A stretch of 64,000 nt of DNA from Amyelois transitella (GCF_032362555.1 NC_083528.1:1674001-1738000), one strand, 5' to 3'; positions 1 to 14,000 are shown, numbered from the stretch's first letter. The notes: generated from the sequence alone by a model not told the origin. Program-made: numbers and translations.

Positions 1-150
1 CTCCAGAGTGGTGAGGATGCAACCGGGACTATAGCCAGAAGAAAGAAGGTTGCCTTCAGGCAAATACATACATGAAACCACGCCTCTTTCCCGGAGGGGT
101 AGGCAGAGACTACCTCTTTCCACTTGCCACGATCTCTGCATACCTCAAAG
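1..150 (-). repeat. Repeat E fragment followed by LINE-A 3' tail
   Basis: The first 60 bases match the repeat E wording seen at 31.7 kb and 44.8 kb (gaggatgcaaccgggac). From about 72 the sequence is the reverse complement of the LINE-A 3' end, whose complete form is at 28.2-30.4 kb. The LINE copy is heavily 5'-truncated. Confidence 0.7.
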
Positions 151-175
151 GCAAATAGCACGTAGTATTTTGGAA

Positions 176-450
176 TACATACATACATACATGCAAAAGA
201 TCACGTCTATATCCCTAGCGGGGTAGACAGAGCCACCAGTCTTGAAAAGACTGATAGGCCACGCTCAGCTGTTTGGCTTAGTGATAGAATTGAGATTCAA
301 ATAGTGACAGGTTGCTAGCCCATCGCCTAAAAGAGGAATCACAAGTTTATAAGCCTATCCCTTAGTCGCCTTTTACGACATCCGTGGGAAAGAGATGGAG
401 TGGTCCTATTCTTTTTTGTGGTGGTTCCCGTGTGGTGGTTCCCAGCACCA
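176..450 (-). mobile_element. SINE-A copy, near full length
   Basis: Begins with a (CATA)n tract and ends in a scrambled version of the GTGCCG head, in which the gtggttcccg words are partly duplicated. The hairpin agtcttgaaaagact typical of the family is intact. Confidence 0.85.
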
Positions 451-673
451 TTACAAAATATTATATATTGGAATTTGTGCCTGTTTTGTAAAATCTGTAT
501 CCGGCTAATGTCATGAAACAAAGCAATTTCAGTTAATTTAATCAAAAGTACAGATCCAATCTAGGTTCATTCATGAATTTAACAATTGAGCTAAAAATAA
601 ATGTGACATGCCTTGGCGATGCAATCGCGGTACAGTCAACAGCACGTTAACCTACACCAATTCATTGCAAATA

Positions 674-982
674 TGCCGTGTGGTTCCCGGCACCAATATT
701 GCCGTGTGGTTCCCGGCACCAATATTGCCGTGTGGTTCCCGGCACCAATACAAAAAAGAATAGGACCACTCTATCTCTTTCCCATGGATGTCGTAAAAGG
801 CGGCTAAGGGATAGGCTTACAAACTTGGGATTCTTTTTTAGGCGATGGGCTAGCAACCTGTCACTATTTGAATCTCAATTCTATCGTTAAGCCAAATAGC
901 TGAACGTGGCCATTCAGTCTTTTCAAGACTATTGGCTCTTTCTACCCCGCAAGGGATATAAACGTGACCATGTATGTATGTA
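674..982 (+). mobile_element. SINE-A copy with triplicated head
   Basis: A 26-bp head unit (gccgtgtggttcccgg plus caccaatatt) occurs three times in a row at 675-700, 701-726 and 727 onward, followed by one normal body and a (TGTA)n tail. A 13-bp target-site duplication, ttcattgcaaata, flanks the insert at 661-673 and 983-995. Insertion therefore came either after the head was triplicated or with subsequent local expansion. Confidence 0.9.
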
Positions 983-995
983 TTCATTGCAAATA

Positions 996-1620
996 CGTAT
1001 CTTTATTACCACGCATTCGATGTTCGACTCTTAAGCAGGGTGACTTGATGTGCGGTTGACTGTACCACGTGATAGCCACACAAAGCGGACGTTCTTTGCT
1101 CCGCGGACCAAAAGTGGACTTTGGACAGATATTATTAGCAAAATTTAAAAGCCTTTGCTACACTACTTAAACGATGCTTTTAAAATGAGAGCGATAGAGA
1201 CAGATTTAAAAAATATTGTTCTGATAAAAATAAAAAAATCGTAGAATTTTTGTGGAGTAGGTACGAAACTCTAAACAAGAATTGTAATGCTGACATTTAA
1301 AAGCACAAACTCTTCATTTATCAGAAGCATGTTTCGTAAAATGTTTTCAGAATACTGTTAAAGATAAAATAAAGAAACCAAGTATATTATATTCCTTCTC
1401 TTCTGTTTGATTAGCAACGGATAAATTAACAGTTTTTTTTTTGAAGCAGAAATAAATAATTTTGTATAAAAAGAATTATCACAAATAAAAATGTCCAAAT
1501 AAGAAGTACTATCTTTAGCGCGATAGTACTGTACGTCCTTTTTCGTATTCTATGTTTAAGTATCTATGTACTAATAAACTTGAGATGTCCTTTAAAGGGG
1601 ATATAGCACTACCTAGAATA
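996..1620. other. No recognisable gene or repeat
   Basis: AT-rich sequence with no convincing exon or known repeat. It probably belongs to an upstream intron of the trehalase gene, or to its 5' flank, because the first exon I can recognise begins at 2,027 and is not the initiating one. Confidence 0.4.
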
Positions 1621-1679
1621 GGTTGCTAGCCCATACTATTGATAGAAATTAAAAATTAATTGATAGCATATTGATATTG

Positions 1680-1835
1680 ATAGAAATGACTTTTCAAATA
1701 GTATTTGAAAATCATTTCTATCATTAGGCCGTATAGATGGACGTGGCCTTTGTGTGTCAGAGCCAACTGTCTTAAAAAGTAGCCTTTTTAAGACAGTTGG
1801 CTCTGCCTACCCCGTAAGGGATAAAGTAAAGACGT
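1680..1835 (+). repeat. Rearranged SINE-A remnant with two nested fold-backs
   Basis: A near-perfect inverted repeat spans about 1,680-1,723 (arms of ~22 bp, one base missing on the right). A second, perfect one has arms 1,758-1,779 and 1,784-1,805 with a 4-base loop. Arm words (gttggctctg, aagccat-like, acgtggcct) come from SINE-A, so the structure looks like a copy refolded by inverted duplication. Confidence 0.75.
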
Positions 1836-1847
1836 TATACGAGTTTT

Positions 1848-1985
1848 ACATACATACATACATAAAATCACGCCTCTTTCTCGGAGGGGTAGGCAGAGAC
1901 TACCTCTTTACACTTGCCACGATATCTGCATACTACCTTCGCTTCATCCACATTCATAACTCTCTTCATGCAAGCTCGGCGGTTA
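1848..1985 (-). mobile_element. LINE-A 3' fragment
   Basis: Reverse complement of the last ~135 bp of LINE-A, with its (CATA)n tail at the left. It ends about 40 bp before the acceptor of the first trehalase exon seen here. Confidence 0.85.
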
Positions 1986-2026
1986 ATTTAATATATTTAT
2001 ATAAACTATAATTTCCTATGTTCCAG

Positions 2027-5000
2027 TGTTATTTACTGCCACGGGCCCTTACTGGACACGGTCCAGATGGCAGGCCTGTACAACGACTCCAAGACCTTCG
2101 TGGACATGAAGATCAAGCTGTCACCCCAGATCGCCATGGACCACTTCATGGAGATGATGAACAGGTAATCACTTGGGTCCACTTATTTTTTGGTTCATAT
2201 GAGATGAAGAGTAGTTGATACTCTTATATAATATAATATGAAATAAAATATACTAACTATATAATAACTCTTATATCTATACTAATATTATAAAGCTGAA
2301 GAGCTGAAGAGTTTGTTTGTTATTTTGTTTGAACGCGCTAATCTCAGGAACTATTGGTTCGAATTGAAAAATTCTTTTTGTGTCGAATAGACCATTTATC
2401 GAGGAAGGCTTAAGGCTATATAACATCACGCTGCAACTATTTGGAGCGAAGAAATAATGGAAAATGTGAAAAAAACGGAGGAAATTATTCATCCTTGAGG
2501 GCTTCAATGATGCCCAAAATAACTATTCCACGCGAACGAAGTCGCGGGCACAGCTAGTATATAATAAAATGCCAAGAAACCACATTGCAAAAAAAAAACC
2601 TTTGTTAATTCTCGTATTATATAATGCTGATCATTCAGGACAGATTCCCATCCGACGAAGGCTGACATCCAGGAGTTCGTTAACCAGAACTTCGAGCCGG
2701 AAGGGTCGGAGTTCGAAGAATGGAAACCCACAGACTGGAAGGATAACCCTGGTAAGTCATGTCATGCAATTGAACAATGTATTCTCTCGTCCACATTCTA
2801 TTCTAAGTTTAATTAATATTGTGAAGTTGACATTGTTGAAGAAAATGCTGCAGTGCAGTTTGTTACCGCTTCTTCTGCGCTGACGCCTTGGAAGCGGCAG
2901 TAAACTTAGTTTTTAAGTAATTTATTTGACGTCAACCAATGTTGTTAAACCATACGTTTTGACAATTATTAAGCGATATATAGTATCCTATAGTAATGAA
3001 TAAAAATTTTGAATTTGAATTTGAATCTCATTGATATAGCTAGGATACTACTAGTTCTACATTCATTCGTGTTTTTTAATGTTGAAAATGTGCATTCGTC
3101 CATGATTTAGATTTAAGAGATCTATATTTGTATATTGACGTCCGATGAAAATGCTGCAGTGTAATTTGTTCCGCCGCTTCATCTACACATGCGCTTTGGA
3201 AGCGGTAGTAGTTATAATTAGATTTAAGTGATGTGACGTCAATAAGTGATACCTTGTATCCAATTTTGAAAATAAATCTATTCTATTCTATACTAGCTTT
3301 AATCCGCAGCTTCGCCCTTGTGCTTTTAGCGCCAAGAATATAAGGTTTGTCACAAATTCAACGGGGACTATAGTTTTTAACAGGATTTAAAGCAATGTTC
3401 TTTTCCAGACTTAATTATTATATGCAAAATTTTAATAATCGCATCACATCGCATTTTTCACAAAGACTTTCGCATTTATAATATTAGTGAATGTGTGACT
3501 TTCGCATTTATAATATTAGTGAATCCTATTATATGCCTTGTGGTTCCCGGCACTAATTAAAAAAGAATAGGGGACCACTCCATCTTTCGTTTCCATGGAC
3601 TTCGTAAAAGGCGACTAAAGGATAAGGTTATGAACGTGGGATTCCTCTTGTAGGCTAGCAACCTGTCCCTGTATGTAAATATCTTAAATATTTATTCCAG
3701 CGTTTCTCGCGAAGATAAAGGATCCGTTGTTGCACCAGTGGGCGACGGATCTCCACGCCTTGTGGCTCCAACTGGGCAGGAAGATGAAGGAAGAGGTGAA
3801 GAATAACCAGGACCTGTACTCCATCATCTATGTGGACAACCCCGTCATAGTTCCTGGTAATCAATCATACGTGTTCTTCAATCTTGTGGTGCCGTGTGGT
3901 TCCCGGCACCAATACAAAAATGAATAGGACCACTTCATCTCTTTCTCATGGATGTCGTAAAAGACGACTAAGGGATAGGCTTACAAACTTGGGATTCTTT
4001 TTTAGGCGATGGGCTAGCAACCTGTCACTATTTGAATCTAAATTCTATCATTAAGCCAAAAGCTGAACGTGGCCATTCAGTCTTTTCAAGGCTGTTGGCT
4101 CTGTCTACCCCGTAAGGGATATAGACGTGAACATATGTATGTATACATTTATGTGTTCTTCAAACTTTTGTTTTGTTTGTTATATCTTTATTTCATAAAA
4201 ATTACACAGTAACAAGAAAATAGTAAGTACATAGTTATAAAAGAAACAAATCACTTGCAATGGCGGACTTATCCCATGCAGGGATGTCTTCCAGTATGTA
4301 TATTACGTATTCCAGTATGTATGTATCTTATCTTCTTATCTATATTAATATAATAAAGCTGAAGAGTTTGTTTGTTTGAACGCACTAATCTCAGGAACTA
4401 CATGTTCAAATTGAAAATTTATTTTTCGTTAAATAGACCATTTATCGGGGAAGGCTTTAGGCTACATATATAACATGACGCTGAAACTATTAGGAGCGAA
4501 GAAATAATGGAAATAAAAAAAACGCTCAAACTTTCACGTATCACCTAAATCTATACACTTGTAATGCTTTATTGGAAATTTAAATTATTTGTGTGTTTAT
4601 TCCCAGGTGGCAGATTCCGGGAGTTTTACTACTGGGACTCCTACTGGATCCTCAAGGGTCTCCTGCTATCAGAAATGAGGTCCACAGCGAGGGGCATGGT
4701 GTCCAATTTCCTGGATATCGTGGAAAGAATAGGCTTCATTCCCAACGGAGGGAGAATATATTACGCTATGAGGTATGTTGGTATTGAAAACTAGGTATAT
4801 GACGAAAATAGTTAGTAATTTTTTTAATGACGTCAGGTCTAGGGTACCCGAATCGCCGAGCTTTCATGAAAGTTGTGAATGTGCAGTGGATGAAGCGAAA
4901 GATGTATGCAGAGATCGTGGCAAATGAGAAGATGTAGTCTCTGCCTGCCCCTCCGGGAAATAGGCGTGATTTTATGTATGTATGTATATATATGACAGAA

Positions 5001-8000
5001 GATACAAAATATTTAATCGAGATAAAATAAAAAATAGGTGTATAATTTAAAAGGTGGGTATTTCTAAAGGTAGCCCATGGAACTACAAGTTTTGTTTGTT
5101 TCTTTGGCAAATATCATCGAAATTGGTCTATCTATAAATGTTTCAGTTTATTCGTTACATACAAATCACAAACCTCATATATTTAATCGAGGTAAAATAA
5201 AAAATAGGTGTATAATTTAAAAGGTGGGTATTTCTAAAGATAGCCCATGGAACTACAGGTTTTGTTTGTTTCTTTGGCAAATATCATCGAAATTGGTCTA
5301 TCTATAAATGTTTCAGTTTATTCGTTACATACAAATCACAAACCTCTATACAATATTAGCAAGATTTGATTTGATAAGTATGACGACATCTCTACGTCAC
5401 ATGCTATCCACCAATCACAGCAAAGTAAGCAACGCCATCAGCCAATAGCAGCGAAGATTCTTATTCTTAGCAAGCATAGTTTCTACTGATCATTTGACAT
5501 ATACAACCTTCGACATCGTGTAACTCTGATTTTAAGATTTAACATTGCTATATATTTACACACACTCGCAACGTACATACATACATACATATGGTCACTT
5601 CTATATCCCTTGCGGGATAGACAGAACCAACAGCCTTGAAAAGACTGAATGGCCACCTTCAGCTATTTGGCTTAATGATAGAATTGAGATTCAAATAGTG
5701 ATAGGTAGCTAGCCCATCGCCTAAAAGAAGAATCCCAAGTTTGTAAGCCTATCCCTTAGTCGCCCTTTACTACATTCATGGAAAAGAGATGGAGTGGTCC
5801 TATTCTTTTTTCTATTAGTGCCGGGAACCACACGGCAACGTACCTTTATTTTATCTCAGACGTTTTATTGTAACATGATTCGAATCGTCTATACATGGTT
5901 TCAGATCTCAACCCCCCCTCCTAATTCCCATGGTGAAGCTGATCATGGATGACATGGACGACATAGAGTTCCTCAGGCGTCACATACACACCCTGGATCG
6001 GGAGTTCGATTTCTGGATCACTAACCACACGGTCGAAGTTGACCATAATGGGCACAAGTAAGTTTGTGGCAATACTAGCTATTAACGCGAATTTAGCGCC
6101 ACCTGCAAAAGAATACAGGAATTTGCAAATCCCTCGAGAGGTTGACTAAGCAGATATACAAGGAGAGTGTGGAGGGAAAGGTCGGAGTGGGAAGACCTAG
6201 ACGAACGTATCTTGGTCAAATTAAGGACGTCCTGGTAAAGGGTCAGGTCAAAAGTACCCGAAACCGCCGAGCTTGCATGAAGAGAGTTATGAATGTGGAT
6301 GAAGCGAAGGAAGTGTGCAGAGATCGTGGCAAGTGGAAAGAGGTAGTCTGTGCCTCCCCTCCGTGAAAGAGATTTTATGTCTATGTCTAAAAGTAATAAT
6401 AATAATAAAAAGAAAGCTTTTAGAGAGATCTTTCATTCGAGTTTTTGTATTTATACATACATACATATCATCACGTCTATAGCCCTTGCGGGGTAGACAG
6501 GGTTAGTAGTCTTGAAAGAATGAAATGCCACGTTCAGCTGTGTGGCTTAATTATATTTGAGATTTAAATAGAGACAGGTTGCTATGCTGTTTGGCCTACT
6601 GATAGAATTTAGATTCAAATAGTGACAAGTTGCTAGCCCATCGCCTAAAGGATGTATCCAAAGTTTATAAATCTATCCCTTAATCGCCTTTTACGTTATC
6701 CATGTAAAAGAGATGGGATTGGTACTAATCTTTTTTTATATTCTTGCAGGGAACCACACGGCACTTTGTCTATGTAGATTATTATTTTTACATATAAAAA
6801 GTTTACACTTTATGATAACACTGGCGACCCGCCCCGGCTTCGCACGGGTGCAAAATTCGGAAAAAATTATACATAAAAACCTTCCTCTTGAATCACTCTA
6901 CCTGTTACAAAAAACCGCATCAAAATCCGTTGCGTAATTTTAAAGATTTAAGTATACAGACAAACAGACTGAAATACGACTTTGTTTTATACTATGTAGT
7001 GATACATATATATATAAAATCACGCCTATATCCCTTGTGGGGTAGACAGAACCAACAGTTTTATGATAACATATTTTTTATTTTGTTTCAGATACAAATT
7101 ATCGAGGTTCATTGACCAATCGCAAGGCCCTAGGCCAGAAAGTTACAAAGAAGACATCGATTGTGCAAAGTGAGCGTTCCTCATGATGTTTTTTTAGCTG
7201 CGACTCATCCTAATTGTACCTGCTGCAAATAATTCTTAGCTACCATAAATAAATATATACGGGACAAATTACACATATTGAGTTAGCCTCGAAGTAAGTT
7301 CGAGACTTGTGTTACGAGATACTAACTCAACGATGCTATATTTCTTAAAGTTCTTTTCTCTTCATGCCCTGGCCGGGATTCGAACCCGGGACCTCCGGTG
7401 TCACAGAGAAGCGTACTACCGCTGCGCCACAGAGGCCGTCAATACCACTGTAAGGCTCTGGAATGCTCTTCCTAAAATGATTGATAAATGTCGCTCTGCG
7501 TTCGTCCTAATTTGATATTTTATGTATTTATAATGTAATTTATGTATCTTGTATGTATTTATGCATTTTTTTTTCGTAATGTATGTATTTTGTCAGTATG
7601 CATGTGCACTTTATCGCACCACCAACTTAAAGTTTTTCTGTTTGGTCAGCTGGTTGACTGGTAGAGAATGCCAAACGGCATTAAGTACGCCTATTGTACA
7701 TTTTTGTTTTGTGCAATAAAGTTTTAAATAAATAAACACCATACTTGTGTAAAGAGTGGGAAGTTCTTATACAGGGTGTTTGGTAAATCGCGATCAATAT
7801 TTATGGACATAGTAATTCATGAACACGCTTAACGTTATAAAATATTAATCCAACAATATAAACACTGGTTTAAAAGAAAGTCTCAGAACGTTTGCTCCAC
7901 CGCCGCGCTGTCGACTCGTAGTATGTAATATAATTAGGTAAAATCAGGTCAAATTTTGACCACCAATATTTCTAATTATTTGCAACATAATCAAATACAG

Positions 8001-11000
8001 AGTGTCCTCTTCAAATATGTAACGCGATTCACCAGACACCCTGTATAATTGAATAGAAAAATAAAAGTAATACTTTTTTATTTTACAGGCATTTTGACTC
8101 CCGCGACAAAAAAGAGGAGTTGTATGCGGAACTGAAGGCTGCTGCGGAGTCCGGGTGGGACTTTTCATCGAGATGGTTCATACTGAACGGAACTAATAAA
8201 GGTACATTACAACATTATTCACAAATCATGTTATCAACTTCACACGAACAAAATTCCGGTTGATTTTTATAATACATTTCTTCCGATTTTCTTTTGGAAT
8301 TTTTTGTAATAGTGTACTTCGTGGTACCTTACACTTTAGAGAAAAAAAATAAGGACCACTCCATCTCTTTCCCGTATATGTTGTGAAAGGCGACTAAGGG
8401 ATAGGCTAATAACCGTGGCCATTCAGTATTTCCGAAACTGTTGGCTCTGTCTGCCCCGTAAGGGATAAATACGTGATTATATGTATGTATAATTGTGAAA
8501 TAGTCTATGGGTGATGTTGTTCAAATTTACAATCAGCTCAAGATGTCATTTAAGGGCCCTGAAAAGATTAGAGAAAGGTTTTTTTGTATGTAATATCTTT
8601 ATTGCATAGAAATTTACACAGTAACAAGAAAATAGTTAGAACATAGTAATAATAGAAACAAATCACTTGCAATGGTGGACTTGAAGGTTTTTTTTTAAAC
8701 CCGGGTTATGCCTTTGACCATGGATCCTGGATTCTCCTGGGCCTGGAGTCAGGTTTTTACACGAAGCGACTCCCGTCTGATCTCCGCAACCTTTGCAGGT
8801 AAACTTAACCCGTATTTGGAATAGCAGGTACCCATCGGCGCAAATTTTATCCACATTGAATATAGAAAACCCAATCTTGGAAAAATATTGCCAACTTAAT
8901 ACATAAGGAAATATGCAGAGATCGTGGCAAGTGGAAAGAGGTAGTCTCTGCCTACCGAGGCGTGATTTTATGTATGTATGTAATAGGTACATAAGCATTT
9001 AAAAAAAAAAAACCCGTATTTGGATCCAATGTTACACATCTAGTTGTCAGAATGTGCAGGTTCTCTTACGATATCCGAACTAATGTCATCAACGTTTTCA
9101 CCTTAGCCTCCCGACGTTTACCAATTTCCAGGGAACCTAACGAATCTGAAGACCCGCTCCATAGTGCCAGTGGATTTGAACGCTATAATGTGTTCCAACG
9201 CTCAACTAATGCACGACTTTCACGCGAGACTCCAAAACGCCGAAAAAGCGGCGTATTACAGAGACGTCCATGCGAGATATATGGAGGCTATTGAGAAGGT
9301 TAGTTACTCAGTTAATACATACATACATACATATGGTTACGTCTATATCCCTTGCGGGGTAGACAGAGCCAACAGTCTTGAAAAGACTGATAGGCCACGT
9401 TCAGCTGCTCGGCTTAATGATGGAATTGATATCCAAATAGTGACAGGCTGCTAGCCCATCGTAAGCCTAAAAAAAGGATAGCAATTTTATAAGCATATCC
9501 CTTAGTCGCCTTTTACGACATTCATGGGACAGAGTTGGAGTGGTCCTTTTATTTTTTGTATTGGTGCCGGAAACCACACGGCACACGGTTAGTTACTCAG
9601 TCTCGGTACTCGGTCTATATCCCTTGCTGGGTAGACAGAGCCAACAGTCTGGGTAGATAGGCCACGTTCAGCAGTTTGGCTTAATGATAGAATTGAGATT
9701 CAAATATTTGCTAGCCCATCGCCCAAAAGAAGAATCCCAAGTTTATATAAGCCTATCCTTTACTCGCCTTTTACGACATCCATGGGAAAGAGATGGAGTG
9801 GTCGTATTGTTTTTTATTGTTGCCACCACACCAGTTATATCATACCTTAACCCCTTAGTGGTAGACAGAGTCTCAAAGATTGAAGGACGAAAATTAGTTG
9901 CGTTTTTGTTTCAGGTATTATGGCATGAAGACGTGGGCGCGTGGTTGGATTTCAACCTGGAGTCCGGGAGACCTCGGGACTATTTCTATCCCACTAACAT
10001 CGCCCCATTGTGGACTAAGTGCTACGACCAGTCTAGAAAGGAGTATTTTGTCAATAGAGTTATAAATTATTTGGATAAAGTTAAGGTAAATACATTTTTA
10101 GTATGCAGAGATCGTGGCAAGTGGAAAGAGGTAGTCTCTGCCTACCCCTCCGGGAAAGAGGCGTGATTTTATGTATGTATGTATGTAAATACATTTTTAG
10201 TATGCAGAGATCGTTTCAAGTGGAAAGAGGTAGTCTCTGCCTACCCCTCCGGGAAAGAGGAGTGATTTTATGTATGTATGTATGTAAATACATTTTTTAA
10301 TCTATTCCCGTTTTTTACTTATGCGTGTTCTCAGTTCCACACCAAATTCGTTAGAAAAATAATTTTCTTAAATACATACATACATATTATCACGTCTGTT
10401 TCCCTTGCGGGGTAGACAGAGCCAACACAGTCTTGAAAAGACTGATAGGCCACGTTCAACTTTTTAGGCTTGATGATATTCTAATTGAGATTTAAATATA
10501 GTGACGTCAATAAATGATACCTTGTATCCAATTTTGAAAATATATCTATTCTACTCTATTCTGATCATGATCTCATATGGATGATGTTCCCTACAATTGT
10601 TACAATTTAAAATTTTTAGGTGGACATTTTCGAAGGCGGCATCCCCACCACGTTCGAGCACTCGGGAGAACAATGGGACTACCCCAACGCTTGGCCGCCA
10701 TTACAACATATCTTCGTTACCGGCTTAGCCAATACCGGCATCCCATCCGCGATGAGATTAGCCAATGAGCTCGCTACCAAGTGGGTCCGTTCGAATTTCG
10801 AAGTTTGGAAAGAGAAGACTGCTATGCTTGAGAAGGTAACATTTATTTTGTAATAAAAAAAAAAGAAAAAAAATACGGATATGGAACTGGCCAATAAGTG
10901 GCTCCGTTCAAATTTCAAAGTAACTGAAGAAAAGAATGGTATAGCTAAAGGTAAAAAAAAATATTTATTTTAAAAAAGCTAATGAACAGGCCACTGACAC

Positions 11001-14000
11001 TGGGTTCGTTCGAATTTCGAAGTATGACGGCTACGAATGAGTTTTGAAAAGGTTAAAGGTCCAAGAACGCCTGAATTGCTTCGAGAAAAAGATGGTATGG
11101 CCTTAATGCTTTTTTGCTTTTACTTGCTGGGACTCTGGCCGTGTAGTATAAGAAATTATTTTTCAAATGATTAGAACCCGTCACAGTACTTTATTATTTA
11201 TATCTTTTGGCATGTGATGTTGGTTATTTGAAACTAATGTCGTATTTGATGTCCATTGACTATAATAATACATTGTACATTACAAATAATATGACTGTCT
11301 CTGTGGTGCAGTCGGTGCACACCAGGTCCCGGGTTCGAATCCCGGCCAGGGCATGATGAGAAAATAACTTTTTCTGATTGGCCTGGGTCTTGGAAGTTTA
11401 TCTATATAAGTATTTATTATAAAATATGGGTATCGTTGAGTTAGTATCCCATAACACAAATCTCAAACTCACTTCGAGGCTAACTCAATCAGTGTAATTT
11501 GTGCCGTATATATTTATTTATTTATTATTATTCGTATAATTATGAAGTGGAAGCAGGGTGCGGTACAAGTCACACATTGCAACTTATTTTTACGGAACAT
11601 TACTATGTTCCCTAAAATTGAGTTAATATCGAGAGAAGTACCGTGGCTGCTCTATTTAAATAATATAAATAAATACGGAACAATTTACACAGATTGAGTT
11701 AGCCTCGAGCGTTGAGAATTAGCCTTCCGTACCTATCAAAAGAAGCTATCTCCCTTTCATTCGATCTCGTCTCTGTGTTTCCATTCGGCACTTTAGCTTA
11801 ATTAAATTATTATTCAAATATTTATGTTTATTTGTCGTAAAAACTGTATTCAAGTCGTTTCTTGCAGTATGACGCGACAATATTTGGCGGTTTTGGAGGA
11901 GGCGGCGAGTACGTTGTTCAGACTGGCTTCGGCTGGACCAATGGCGTCATAATGACATTACTCAATCAGTACGGAGGTGAGTTTCTGACATAACATACGT
12001 ACATACATATTAAATAGTTCTTAAATTTCGTAATAATTAAACATACATACATATGGTCACGTCTTTATCCCTTACAGGGTAGACAGAGCCAACAGTCTTG
12101 ACTGATAGGACCCGTTCAGCTGTTTTGCTAAATGATAGAATTGAGATTCAAATAGTGACAGATTGCCAGCCCGTCGCCCAAAAGAAGAATCCCAAGTTTA
12201 CAAGCTTATCCCTAAGTTGCCTTTTACGTCATGAATAAAATATAATCGATGGATAAATAAAGCACGAAAATAAAATTAGTGTTAAAATTTCATTGTAACA
12301 CTATCTGTGCCCGCGACTCAAACAAACAAACAAACTCTTCAGCTTTATAATATTAGTATAGATAATATATTTTACTGCCTACCCTAAATTTTTACTACAT
12401 AAATGAGTACCTAAGATTAGTTTCTTGAATATGTTTTATCCAACTATTGTAAAAGAATCCTGTGTCAATTTAATCACATGTTTTGTTCATACACTTCGCT
12501 CTGCGCGGCAGTTGGGCGCATGGGTACGTCATCCATTTCATTCTATCGGTGTTTTAGATTGCACATTTTTAACCCTTTATATGGCAGTTAATAGTCCTTA
12601 AATTACATAATTATCAAAGTTGAAAGTTTAAATTTTTAACGCCATTACTTATCTGTCAATGTAAATTTGATATTGATTTAAAAAAAAAGATAATATTTAC
12701 TTAATTATGGATGCTTATAAACAATAAACTACTTACAATTTATCATCTTTATTATACCAAACACTATATAAATTTGAATTATCATAATTTATCATTATAT
12801 ATATTTTCCTTTAGTGTGTGGGTATGATTTCATAAAAGATTTATACTATCGGCAAGTAGAAAGCTTTGCCTAACCTTCTGATAAAATCAATAGTATTATT
12901 ACGTATGGAAAGTGAGTAATATCTTACAATATTGACATGTCAGATATTTATCACACATCATAATGAAACAGTGCGCTATTGACAGAGCCAACAGTCTTAA
13001 AAAGTCTGTAAGGCCTTGTTCAGCTGTCTGGCTGCCATATGTGGGGTTTTTAATATTGTCGTATTTTCTGCCTGTTCTACAGAACAATCTGTATTATTTC
13101 CTTTTTTATTCAGAATTCTGTGATTTAAAAGTCATGTCGTTAGATAAAATAATTACCATTATTATTTATATTGCATGCTTCCATTTGACGTGAAGACGAT
13201 GTTTTAGGTAACTATTAAATTATATATGGTGTAGCTAGTGTTAAGTCTATAAGTAAAACTTTTTAATATGGGTATATATAGCAAGTGCCTATCTTAAAAT
13301 TTCATTATTTCTTAAAAAAATTATTATAATCAGACAAGTAAGTAGATATATATTTATATGTATGTAAGTGAAATAATTAAGAAATATACATAGGTAATGA
13401 AAGTTTTTTGTGTTGAACAAAATAAATTTCAAAAGTATGTGACAAAAACTGTACCAATATTTGTCACCATCAAAAATATTGAGATATGCACATGCTTTTA
13501 CTAATTCTACTTGCAGATACTTTGACAGCAGTAATTATAGATTTCTGTTCTATATTTGTTTAACAATTTATGCGCACTAGACAAAGAATTAAAATTTTTG
13601 ACTACAAAAATTCGATTTTTTTATTGTGTAGAATATATTATTTACGTATTTTCTTTATTTATTATTAGGGCCTTAGAATATTTTAAAGACCTTTTAATAT
13701 TTTTTAACAATTTATAGATTCTAATTATTGGTAGGTTTATTTATTTTTACAGTTATTTTTCTTATTTCAGCATTTAAAATATTTAATACTAATTTATATG
13801 GGTATTATATTATTTTCATTGCATGAACTGTTGGCTATCTAGAGTTATGGGATTTGGAATATTAACATTTAGTATTTCTCTTATCATCATTGGCTTATGG
13901 TATCTATGGAACTTTCATCTTTTTTTTTATTTTTCAACATTTTTTTTTAATAATAAATCGGCTTCTGTAGATATATTTTAATATTATTTGGGTGATATTT

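Noticed and set aside
7360..7440. Possible tRNA gene (A and B boxes on the minus strand; likewise at 11.3, 33.3, 36.1 and 53.3 kb)
   Set aside because: The boxes are followed by the same ~150-bp non-tRNA tail in every copy and no acceptor stem pairs, so these are tRNA-derived SINEs.
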